A stretch of DNA of 64,000 bases, taken from contig NC_058523.1 of assembly GCF_904849725.1 (NCBI RefSeq), positions 170,296,689 to 170,360,688 of the forward strand, given 5' to 3'. Each line of letters begins with the position of its first letter. Positions within the stretch are counted from its first letter, which is position 1. Positions 32,241 to 42,430 of the stretch are shown piece by piece. The notes below the pieces were generated by a model. The model made no database searches and was not told the DNA's origin. It worked only from the letters and a program-made list of their open reading frames with translations. The position numbers were made by a program, and so were the translations under genes. The DNA is from Hordeum vulgare subsp. vulgare (taxonomy: Eukaryota > Streptophyta > Magnoliopsida > Poales > Poaceae).

Positions 32241-33070
32241 AGAGGTAGATGCAGCCACAACTAGTAGTTCCCACTGCAAGTGAAGTAGTTGTAACTTGGA
32301 ATTGATGATGCAGCTTTCCTTCTTCCTCTCTTTGCTCCAGTTCCTGTCACTCCAGAAGTAGATGGTCCTGCTTCAGTAGTTGCAGCTCTTTTTCTTGGTG
32401 GCTTGAACCTGCTGGCCTTGGTACCAGGTGCAGAAGCTTGTGGAAATCATCAATGTTTTTTTGGACTTGTAGCAAGGATGAATGTAATCATTAATGTTTT
32501 TTTGGACTTGTAGATAGCACTAATGGCATGATGGCAAGGAAGACGAGACAATTGGAAATATCCACAGGAGCATGTCCTTTGATCAAGGTCAACAGTGTAC
32601 TGCCTTCCCCTTCCATTGATATGCTTCACTTCATATCCATTTTCTCCATTCCAAATCACCTGGAGGAATTGTGTCCAAGCAATAGATTTCTTGTGCTTCT
32701 TAAATATACCAGGGCATATCTTCCTTTTCATTTTCTCACCCTTCTCCTTCTGCTCTTGAATTCTCACAAATATTTTCTTGCTAATCTTCTCTTGCATGGA
32801 AATAATGGGATAGAACCTAGCATCAACTATGGCATGGTTGAATGACTCACATAGGTTATTGTCCACTGACTCACAATTTGTTCCAACAGGGAAGAAAGCC
32901 CTTGCCCAATGCACTGGCTCTGTCTTCATCATGCCCTGAGCCCCTTCAGGTGTCTCTTGTGCAAGCTTGGCCTTGTAATAGTTGAAATCCTGCCTATTGG
33001 AAGCTTTGGCAACTACCCAAAATTTTCGGGCATAAGTTGCCACATCACCAATCTCTGTTTGGCAGTGCAC
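32241..33070 (-). pseudogene. MULE transposase, C-terminal remnant with SWIM finger
   Basis: From 33070 the frame carries a MULE transposase end: WARAFFPVGTNCESVDNNLC then ESFNHAIVDAR, and a SWIM zinc finger TCSCGYFQLSRLPCHHAIS (C-x-C...C-x-H). The catalytic DDE core and N terminus are absent, the frame starting almost at the TIR. After the finger the frame runs into a 42-bp duplicated stretch (TTTTTTTGGACTTGTAG near 32455 and 32498) and stops at 32450. Further down, 32241-32440 still encodes a basic Ser/Pro-rich tail ending YFTCSGNY. The element therefore needs a transposase from elsewhere to move. Confidence 0.85.
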
Positions 33071-33197
33071 TCCAAGGTTCGATTTAGACCGGGATTTGAA
33101 AGTTTAGGGTGCAATCGACAAGGATTTGGACATCAAGGTCCATTTTGCCGGAGCGCTACCAGTTTAGGGTTTAAAACAGACTTTTTCCACTAGAATA

Positions 33198-33701
33198 CAA
33201 ATGTTGTACTGTTGCACTAGACCATAAAAACTTGCTCAACCGCACCGTTCGTTATTAAAATGAAATAAAAATATATTAAGAAAATAAAGGATGGTCTTAC
33301 CTGTGGGCGGGGAGATACTTTTCAAACATCCACCGTCTAGACACCCTCTAGATCTAGAGCCTAACACCATTCACATCAATGCAACAAGTGTAGTGCTACA
33401 GAATCCCTTGCTACAAAGCTTATGTTGTCGAAATATTTTGTAATATAGTTGATGTTGCTGACTTTCTTTACTACTTATGATGCATCTTTATATATGTGGA
33501 TCTTTTTTTTGCAACATAGATGATGTCACAGAAAATGTTTACACTGGTCTTTTGTCTTTGTTTTTGTTAACATAGATGTTGTTGTCAAAGGCAAATTGCA
33601 ACACACATGGTATTACATAAAAAATTGCCAAAAGAGATAAAGGACACTCTTCACATAGAGAAGAAGATGGATTGCTCATATGTGTTCCGCATGTATTGTT
33701 A
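33198..33701. other. Unassigned region between MULE and MITE
   Basis: AT-rich, no gene or repeat recognised. It contains several GTTGATGTTGCT / AACATAGATGATG / AACATAGATGTTG words suggesting degenerate internal repetition. Confidence 0.45.
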
Positions 33702-33703
33702 TA

Positions 33704-33865
33704 TACTCCATCCGTTCCTAAATATAAGTCTTTTAAGAGATTTCACTAGGAGTCTACATACGGAGCAAAATGAATGAATCTACACTTTAAAATATGTCTA
33801 TATACATCCGTATATAGTATACTAGTGGAATCTCTAAAAAGACTTATATTTAGGAACGGAGGGAG
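33704..33865. mobile_element. Stowaway MITE (Tc1/mariner type)
   Basis: 162 bp with long inverted ends, CTCCATCCGTTCCTAAATAT at the left and ATATTTAGGAACGGAGGGAG at the right, flanked by TA on both sides (33702-33703 and 33866-33867). The terminus and TA target are diagnostic of Stowaway elements of grasses. Confidence 0.95.
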
Positions 33866-33908
33866 TAGTTTCTTTACATAGTCAGCTAGTGGTAACTGAT
33901 ATGGTATG

Positions 33909-34126
33909 TGTTAGAAATTAATTAGTAGATTAATTCAAGGGATATGTCCAACCCCAAACAGTCGTATCTCCTCTCTCCATATTGCCAACAGACACGTGTT
34001 CTGAAGGAGTGCCTCCGAATAGACACCTCTTCTTCGCACCTCTTCAAGATGTATATATACTTAAGAATCAATAGAAACAGGACTAATCATCCATTCACTT
34101 TCATTCAATCTCGTTTTACTATAACA
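33909..34126 (+). repeat. Copia C 5' LTR
   Basis: 218 bp, TG...CA. It contains ATGTATATATACTTAAGAAT (a TATA-like site) in its second half and is followed directly by AGTTATCAGCA, a primer-site-like sequence. Confidence 0.88.
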
Positions 34127-34985
34127 AGTTATCAGCATTTTCGTTCTCTAACGAGAGATAGGCCACTAACGAGAGATCCGTCACGAGGTCCAGTGCCTCC
34201 TCGTCCTCCCGGACGGGATTGGTCCGCCAGGCCACCGCCCGCGCTCCGCACCGGGCCGTAACCGCGCCCATGCCGTGGCCTCGGCGTCCGCGCCCGACTG
34301 TGGCCGGCCCCGTCTGTCCATGCCTGGTCGTGCCTGTGGCCGCCCGGCCTCGACATTTTCCTCCGTGCGCCCGACGCGGCAACCGCTGGCTCGCAAAAGC
34401 GCGTCGTCCGTGGCCTTTTCCGTTGGATGGAGATGGGGCACAAGGATACCTTTGAACTTGTTTTTTTTCTTTTCAGCGTCTCCAGCGACCACCGGCCAAG
34501 GCGTTGGCAACCGTTCCCGGACATCATCGGTGCCAAGAGCTGCGGGGACGCGTCTCAGCATGTCTTGGCATGCGATGCATGCTCCTGCATAGGAGAAATT
34601 GATTAAGAAATTGAATTTGATTTATTCCTTTCCATGACTAATTGAGGAACTGATCATCTAATGACCGATTGTAGTTTTCATGCACATGAGTTATCTTCAA
34701 CTCCATTCTGGATGCATGTCTTTGTGATTCTATCCTGGAGCCTTTAGCTTCCAGTAGAAAACCAAGAACGAGATGAAGAGGAATAGAAATAGAACACAAG
34801 ATCGGCAAGGACAAGGTGCCTTATTTCCTATTCTGTCCCCGCACACACTAAATGCTACGAGGAATCAGCCCCTTGGCAATTCGCACTTACTTGGGCATCA
34901 TCCTCGACCAGGTCGACTCGACGCCAGTCAACAAAAACAGATGGTGCTCTGTTTTGACCAGCGGGGACCTCCATCCTCGCATGCG
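34127..34985. other. Copia C leader and 5' internal region, unassigned
   Basis: A GC-rich block (34180-34560) is open in several frames on both strands because of composition, followed by AT-rich sequence. A gag gene was not recognised. The sequence just after the LTR should hold the primer site. Confidence 0.4.
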
Positions 34986-35064
34986 AGGCAAAATTGACAA
35001 AAATGACCCCTGGGACGAAAGAACTCACGGATTGACCCCTCGGGAGAAATAATTCACCGGCCTG

Positions 35065-35246
35065 ACCCTTTTATGTGGCGCCCGACACCTCGGCGCCACA
35101 TTGTACTGTGTGACGCCTAGGGGTTAGGCACCACACCCTGACCACGTGGCAGGGAGGGCCCCACCCCCAGGCAGTGTGACGCCTAAGCCTCAGGCGTCAC
35201 ACATTGTAATGTGTGGCGCCTGACCCTTAGGCGCCACACACTGACT
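35065..35246. repeat. GC-rich palindromic modules, left set
   Basis: Several imperfect palindromes of the form GTGTGACGCCTAAG...CAGGCGTCACAC and GTGTGGCGCCTGA...TAGGCGCCACAC. They resemble the right-hand set at 38938-39252. They may be protein-binding subterminal repeats. Confidence 0.75.
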
Positions 35247-35392
35247 TACAGAGCCACGGGCCAGCCCCCTCCCCACCCCTCCCTCATTCAAACAGAAACT
35301 TCCATTGCGGCGGCTGGCTCTCATCCCCTCCCTAATCCCCTCCCCCATCTCCTTCAGATCTGAGGATTTCTTCCTTGGATTGATCCCCCAAG

Positions 35393-36092
35393 GTAATGTC
35401 CTCCCCCATCCCTTCCCTTTCCCATCCTTCTATCCAATTTTATTATGTTTTGGTTGAGTAGATTGATTTTAGTAGATTGATTTGAGTAGGTTCTTAGGAT
35501 TTGACTAGTTAGGATTTGGTTGAGTATATGAGTAGTTAGTAGTTAGTAGTAGTAGTAGGTATAGGAATTGCATTAGGTTTTGGTTTTGGTTGAGTATATG
35601 AATAGTGAGTAGTAGTAGTAGTTAGTAGTAGTAGTAGTTAGTAGTAGAGGTAGGTATAGGAATTGTATTAGGTTTTGACTAGTTAGGATATGAGTTAGGA
35701 TTTGACTAGTTAGTATATGAGTTAGGATTTGCATTAGGTTTTAACTAGTTAGGATATGAGTTAGGATTTGACTAGTTAGTATATGAGTTAGGATTTGCAT
35801 TAGGTTTTAACTAGTTAGGATATGAGTTAGGTTTTGACTAGTTAGGATATGAGTTAGGATTTGACTAGTTAGTTGAGTATATGACTAGTTAGTAGTTAGT
35901 AGTAGTAGTAGTTAGTAGTAGTAGGTATATGACTAGTTAGGAATTGCATTAGGTAGTTAGTGGTAGTAGTTAGTATTAGTAGTAGTTAGTAGTTAGTGGC
36001 TAGTGGTAGTAGTTAGTATTAGTAGTAGTTCATATGAGTATATGAGTCTTATTTTGAATATTAGTAAATGAGTAATTTTTTGTGATTTGTAG
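35393..36092 (+). repeat. 5' UTR intron filled with a TAGTTAGTAGTAG/TAGGATTTG minisatellite
   Basis: A donor AAG|GTAATG at 35393 and an acceptor TTTGTAG at 36092, one base before the PMD start codon, mark a 700-bp leader intron. Most of it is repeats of ACTAGTTAGGATATGAGTTAGG and TAGTAGTAGTTAGTAG types. Confidence 0.75.
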
Positions 36093-36093
36093 G

Positions 36094-38674
36094 ATGGTGT
36101 GGCTTCTGAATGATGTTTATGACGCTGAACACCGGGCCTATTTCATGTCGGAGAAGAAGATGGTAAGTAGAAAATGATTAGTAGATTAGTAATATTTTGA
36201 AAATGTAATAAGCACTTGATATCTTCTTCTCCTATATGTTTGCAGGAGCTTACGCCCCTGAAGATCCGGTCTCATGGGGCATCCTCTGTAATGCATTACG
36301 ATGAGCGGTACACCCCGTACATCGAGATGACGGGACTCCTTCCATTCGTGCAGCTTGTGAGTCGGTCAACTCCAAATCTGAACGCTGCGGCAGTCACAGC
36401 ACTCATTGATCGTTGGAGGCCGGAGACACATAGTTTTCACCTCCGGACCGGAGAGATGACGGTTACTCTTCAAGATGTTTCCATGATCACCGCTCTTCCC
36501 ATCGAGGGGAAGCCACTATGTATGAGCACTGATTCTGAGGGATGGCGGCATCAAATGGAGGCTCTTATTGGTATGTCGCCGCAGGAGCCGGAGGTGGAAG
36601 ATGGAGGGAAGAAAGATAGAGTCCCTGCCGGCGCCACTTTCACTTGGATTGCCGCCAACTTTGCTCATTGTCCTGAGGACGCAGATGACGAGGTCATCCA
36701 GAGGTATGCTCGCGTCTACATGTGGTACGTCATCTCTAGGACTATCTTTGCGGACGGCACAGGCAAGAATGCTCCTTGGATGTGGCTGAAGGCGTTGACT
36801 GTTTTGGACAACAAGTTCAGCTGGGGCTCGGCCGCACTGGCTTACTTGTATCGGCAGGTAATAAATTGTTAATATTAAGTACTCTCTGTTATCTTTTTCT
36901 GCTAAACTGATGCATGTTTGTTGTTACTTGTAGTTGGACGATGCTTGTCGCAGGACGACAAAGGACGGTGGAGTTGGTGGTTGTATGCTCCTACTTTCAG
37001 TATGGAGCTGGGAACGCCTACCTGTTGGACGCCCTAAAAGCTCAAAGTGGAATACCTGGGATGACCACGACAACCCTGTACGTCAACCTACATGGGCTTA
37101 CAAGTGGGACTTGGTATCGGAGGTGGCAAGCGAAGTGAACCTATTGTACAAGCAGTACACCAACGAGATGGATTCGCTTACCCCCGAGCAGGTAAGATGG
37201 TTTCAGAGTTGACTTCCAGCTTCTATGTTGTGAGTGAAATGAATTGTGGTATTCATCTTGTGTTGTAGGTTGAATGGGAGCCATATGGTGTCGGGACAAA
37301 CTTTGGTGATGCACACACGTTCGAGCTGAATCCACTATGCGTGCAGGAAAGACATCTTTGGCTAATGCGTTGTCCCCTAATATGCAATTGGGCGGTTGAG
37401 TGGCATCTCCCGCATCGTGTGCTGCGTCAATTTGGTTACTTTCAGCCACACCCGCCGGAGTGGGTGGACACGGACACACAGCTTCACAGGTAACAAAAAA
37501 TAATTAGTGATTAGTTTTGTTCTTAGTGTTGAGCGAGCTACTGATGTGTTTTGTTCAAAGCAGGTTGGATAGGAGGAGGCAGCGAAAAATCAAGGACTGG
37601 CAGAAGCATCATAAGAGCTACGTCCTTATGTTCGAGCAAAGTGTGCAGGCAACTTCGAGCATACAACGAACCCAGTACCGTCAGCATTGTGCTCTTGCGT
37701 TCAGCAACTACCTAAGATGGTTTTAGGAGAGTACTCGTGTCGAGATTTGTCCGCCGGCTTACGAGGAGGACATATTGGAAGAACCCACTGAGTACGATGA
37801 ACTTGCCCAAGGCGGTTACAGCAAGTTGATTCGCGAAGGGTACCAAACTTCCTTCGCCCCTGTCCTGAACTTTGTGGTAAGTGTGCTCCCCTATGTAAAT
37901 TATGAATTCTAGCGGACCTATTCACTTGCACTTATTTGTTGTCATTGTCTTGTGATCATAGCGCAAAGAGGTCAAGAAACAAGCTGACGAGTCCGAAGAT
38001 ATTCTAGATAACACACCTGGAGGAAAAAAGGGAGAATCTGCACTTCGTCTATTCATAAAGGTTTTGTGTCATTATTATTATTTTGCCCACCTATGCAACA
38101 TTATAGGTTACCTAATATATGTCATTTATATTTGAATCTAACAGGAACAGGGCAAGAAGTTACGACGCCTATCCAACATTTTAGGTTGCCGTGACCCTGA
38201 ATATGTTTCACCTTCGAGATCCGGTTCATCCGAAAGAAATACTCTTGACGATTCGGCTTCTTCGGGCGCTCATATGGATGATGGTGACATTACCCAAAGA
38301 AATACTCAGGAGGATGATGTTGACACTCCTCAGGTATGACATAGCCATGCAGTTTGCACTTTCAACCTTCAGCCTTGAACCTTCAAATTTGAACTTTCAA
38401 CCTTCATGTGTATTAGGCTGCGGACGACATGACGTTGAAGGCTTTCCAACGCTCCGCTTACATGTTGAAGCCCAGGAAGGAATTTAAGCGCTACTCACCG
38501 GATGATTATGCGAAAGGGAAGAATCCGGTGGCCGGGAGCTCTCGTTTGTCAACGATGAGAAGCAGGGAGGATGAGGTTGAGGATGACGATGACGATGAGT
38601 CCGATGACCCAGATCAATTTGTGGTTGCGAGAAGGAAGAAGCTAGTATCCAAGAGGGGACGAGGCCCTAAGTGA
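36094..38674 (+). pseudogene. Plant mobile domain (PMD) protein, one nonsense codon
   Basis: Eight coding exons fit GT/AG rules and keep phase: 36094-36162, 36246-36857, 36934-37191, 37269-37489, 37564-37876, 37962-38060, 38145-38333 and 38417-38674, about 672 codons. Exons 2-4 form the PMD core: PLKIRSHGASSVMHYDERYT, then RPETHSFHLRTGEMTVTLQD and FTWIAANFAHCPED, and in exon 3 MLLLSVWSWERLPVGRP. The C terminus is charged and basic (EDDDDDESDD, then RRKKLVSKRGRGPK), a likely nuclear signal. A TAG at 37724-37726 (codon 441, after YLRWF) truncates it. PMD proteins (MAIN/MAIL relatives; 'phosphatase 7 long form homolog') are linked to transposons and silencing. All splice sites are intact, so decay is recent; the 440-residue product would keep the whole PMD core. 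Confidence 0.85.
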
Positions 38675-38706
38675 TTTGTAGTTGGTGTTGCACTTGTTGA
38701 GCTGAA

Positions 38707-38942
38707 CTATTTATTGTAGTCTTGAACTATTTCGAGTTGTGAACCATTTAGTTCTAGTTGCAGTTGTTGAGAACCATTTAGTGCTGTCAAAAGATCCTTA
38801 TTGCTGGAAATATATTGCTTTATTGCACTCACAAGATCCTTATTGCTGTCAATATATTGATGTATTGCTGTTCTAAGATCTTTATTGCTGTCAGAAATTG
38901 CTTTATTGCTGTCCATATTCAGTTCCAGCAGGTTTTCACATG
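38707..38942 (-). CDS. Short repeat-rich coiled-coil ORF antisense to PMD 3' flank
   Basis: On minus, from the Met at about 38918, the frame reads MDSNKAISDSNKDLRTAIHQ and continues with further SNKDL units spaced about 14 residues apart, ending QDYNK. The regular spacing suggests a helical repeat, possibly the last exon of a second gene of the PMD unit, convergent with PMD. The inverted repeat duplicates its first part at 39281-39384 (plus). Function unknown; it may be non-coding. Confidence 0.4.
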
Positions 38943-39384
38943 TGTGGCGCCTAAGCCTTAGGCGCCACACATGTGCAGTGTGGCGCCTAAGGCTTAGGTG
39001 CCACACATGGGCTTATACAGCCTCAGCGCAGCCCCTCCCCACCCCCTCCCCCAGTATAAGTCCATGTGTGGCGCCTAAGCCTTAGGCGCCACACTGCACA
39101 TGTGTGGCGCCTAAGGCTTAGGCGCCACACATGGGCTTATACAGCCTCAGGGCAGCCCCTCCCCACCCCCCTCCCCAGTATAAGTCCATGTGTGGCGCCT
39201 AAGCCTCAGGCGCCACACTACACATGTGTGGCGCCTAAGGCTTAGGCGCCACACATGTGAAAACCTGCTGGAACTGAATATGGACAGCAATAAAGCAATT
39301 TCTGACAGCAATAAAGATCTTAGAACAACAATACATCAATATATTGACAGCAATAAGGATCTTGTGAGTGCAATAAAGCAATAT
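38812..39384. repeat. Large inverted repeat (arms about 195 bp) around palindromic modules
   Basis: 38812-39006 and 39384-39190 are near-identical inverted arms, running from ATATTGCTTTATTGCACTCA through TTCCAGCAGGTTTTCACATG. The middle holds two direct copies of the block GGGCTTATACAGCCTCAG...AGTATAAGTCC (39007-39064 and 39131-39187). The arms and spacer contain eight palindrome halves of type GGCGCCTAAG/CTTAGGCGCC. Transcribed, this would form a long hairpin. Confidence 0.92.
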
Positions 39385-40756
39385 CCCCGACGACGCCATG
39401 CTTGTGGCGGCCCATCCGCGCCCGCTGCCAGATCCCCCGCGCAATGGCATCCCTGGCACATCCCAGGCCGACGAGCCAAGCGTGAGAAATCCCCATCAGG
39501 AACCGTTCCAGAGAGAAAAGGAAGATAACTTTATCTCTTCGGCTATTTTCATTTCAGCCCTTGTAGTTTCTCATAATCACGAATGAGTTTCTTTAGTTCT
39601 TTATATACTATTTCTTCTTAGTATAAAATTATTATTTTGCGATTGAGATTAATTTTTCTCACACAACAATATTGATTTGCGATTGAGAAAACATATTTTT
39701 CCTCGTGAAACAATCTCATTGCGATTGAGATTAATTTTCTCTCGCAAATATTAATTCACTTTGCTGAATTATCTTGCAACTTGATATAAGATCATCTCAT
39801 TTAATTTGAGGTATATACAATTCAAGTTTTTCACTTGAACATCAAGTTTGTAACATCATTACTATTCATTACAATAGTAATGTATTTCTGTTGAGTACGA
39901 TGTATTTTAGAATGTATGTATCTCCATATTCGTTACATGTCGAGATTAATACATTTATTTGCAATTGAGATTTTCAATTTCTTGCAAATATTGACCCAAA
40001 ATTCAAAGTGAATTCTTCAAATTGATGTTTTGGGATCACAAGGTAGTGTGTAGATCTACTACTTTGCAGATTATCACCACTATTGATAATGCCTACATTT
40101 TGTCGTTTCGACACTATGATTGTTTTACAAAGTGCTCTCCCACACATATTACTAAGTCATGACATAAGGCACTACGAGTGAGTCTACTGACTTCATCAAA
40201 TTATACTCCCTAGTGCCGCGAGATCTATTCCATTTTGAAGATTATCTTCAAGGTGTCATATTTAGCAATTTGAGATTCACATTAATGGTTTCAAGATAAC
40301 TTCTTGAAATACCCATTAATTTTACTAAATTCATTACAACATCAACCATGATGGTCTTAAATTTACTGTAGGTAAATTAATTATCTCCGGTTTACCCATA
40401 GAGGTAACATATGGCTATAAGGCGTCAGCCGTACTAGTATTTGCTCCTCCGAAGCATTTATTGTTGTTGTTCACTAAAATATTTTTACTCTCATAGTAAA
40501 TATTGTTCTTGCACACTTTGCTTAAATATGTAATAGCAAACTACGAAAATATTTGCATATACGTATGATTACCTTCTATTACATTGGTAAAACACATGGC
40601 AATGATTGAATGTCTCAACACTTTCGCAAGGTCCAAACCACATAGTGGTTATAGTTTCATAGTTACTAACCAATGTTAAGCATGCAAGTCTGTACGTTTT
40701 GGGAGTGACTCTAAAGTCACACACTTTCTCAAGAATGAAGTCCAAAACATTAGCAA
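39385..40756. other. Copia C internal sequence, unassigned
   Basis: Begins with a GC-rich block (39385-39500), then AT-rich sequence with repeats of TTGCGATTGAGATTAAT and TCTCGCAAATATT. Expected to hold gag and protease of Copia C, but no motif is readable. Confidence 0.4.
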
Positions 40757-42430
40757 CTAGATGAATCCCCGCGCGTTGCTGCGGAATATGTTTTGCTCAA
40801 ATTTCTAATGTGGACACGTACGTCGTGTATAGAAAAATAGTGAATTGCATGTGGGTCAAAGCATTTCTCTTTTTGCGGGGAAAATATATCTTTCAAATGA
40901 ATGCATACAAATGAATTGCTTGCATAAAATTTTAACAGTAGTGTTAATACAAATAGTTTTAAATTAAGAGTTAATACAAAATATTGCAAATAAATAAGTC
41001 TTTAACTCATGACACTTGCCTATTATATATATATGAAAAGAGTGCATCAGAATCTGCGTATAGCTAAAAGTAATAAATTTGTATGTTGGATTCATGTACA
41101 TGCGGTTATCATGTTACCTGAGCAGAACAACTATTTCCATAACTATATTCCTAAACAAAATAACTATAGGAGAAAAAAATTGTTGCCACATAGACGAAAA
41201 CTTGTACAGAAATGTCAGCTGGTTTAAGTAAACTTAGAATCTATTACCAATGTAGCAAAGTCAAAAACAAACAAAATGAAAATTTTGAGATTGGTATAAT
41301 GGATAATACTATAGAAATAGGATAATCGGAAGAAAGAAAATTTATTCCATCAGGAACTATGAATGCATGTATCCAATTTAACTTTGAATATACGATGAGC
41401 AAGTCCTTCAACCTGAAAAAGACTATGAAAATTAAGTTAGCATCAGAAATAATACATGGAGGTGCTAGGTAAGGAGTTGATGGCGAGATTCATATCAAGA
41501 ATGGTATTATAAAGCACATCGTGTGTCTCCTCAGATGCACATTAATTTAAGAGTTTGTAAGTTGTAATGGCTATTTCAAGCTGCATGACTCACCTCACAT
41601 GTTACAACAGAAGAAGAGATAAACCGGTTCAGTTTCGCTTTCGCCTGGCTGGCCAGGAGGGACTGAGCGCATAATTGCTGGATTAATTCATCTATTTGAT
41701 GACATTGGTCAAGTATATTGCAACAACAGGTCGAGAGGATCACAACACCTCAAATTCCAGGAACGTTGTCGATGTCCCCGCCCATAAGCTTACCACTGAT
41801 AGAAAGGAACAACCTAGATGGCTTCCACCATAGCGACAGAATCAACACGCCAAAAAATGCTATCATAGCCATGCTAGAAGCTCGACCAAGAGGTTGTTGA
41901 ATCCTCACCTCATATAAGTCAAGTGGTAGCCAACCTACATACAGCTCAACAGAGATGGGGGTTGGATGAAACGTAAATAGATGTAAATCAGATTCAACAC
42001 CTCAAAACACATGTAGATGCAAATTAGATTCCTTTTTGATTCATTGCACCAGAGAACCAACATCATCGGCACACACATAAAACAAAGGATAATCTGAAAG
42101 CATGACACGACATTTACGCATTACTGGGAGGAAGGAAACCATCTCACCATGGTACAGATGTACTCCTCGAAGGATTGTTTAGACTTCTTTTACAGCTGCT
42201 CCAAGTAGTGCAGATGTTATATATCACGATATGTGCGACAAATAGAGAAGAACCCTAGATTAGCACCGGATTAGAACAAATCAGGCCTAGCACAAGGGGG
42301 GGGGGGCGTAGATCAGGACTGGATTAGATCGACACGGGCCTAGCCGAGGCATGCTCGGAGGGAGGAGGCGACGGAGTCGACTTACTTGTCTTCCTCATTT
42401 CCACGAAGCTGAACTTTGGCTCTGACTTAC

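Larger units (their letters stand above)
30933..33188. mobile_element. Mutator-like element (MULE), 2256 bp
   Basis: Both ends read inward GGAAAAAGTCT and stay similar for about 115 bp (30933-31048 against 33188-33072), sharing GGTAGCGCTCC, AATGGACC, TGATGTCCAAATCC and GGTCTAAATCGAACC. The flanks AATAAAATA and ACTAGAATA match at 7 of 9 bases, a 9-bp target duplication typical of Mutator. It holds a complete GRF gene on plus and a transposase C-terminal remnant on minus, converging. Confidence 0.9.
34985..39384. mobile_element. PMD-gene-bearing insertion with GGCGCC palindromes
   Basis: A unit of about 4.4 kb with an 8-exon plant-mobile-domain gene. Palindromic modules of the GTGTGGCGCC...GGCGCCACAC type flank it at 35070-35245 and 38938-39252. 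The left limit is judged from where TGACCCCTGGGACGAAAGAA-type sequence begins; the right limit is where the inverted repeat ends against GC-rich sequence. I found no matching TIRs or target duplication, so the transposon class is undecided; PMD genes are often carried by Mutator-like elements. Confidence 0.5.

Noticed and set aside
34119..34561. Several overlapping frames on both strands of a GC-rich block
   Set aside because: All frames are open together because of base composition; no motif.
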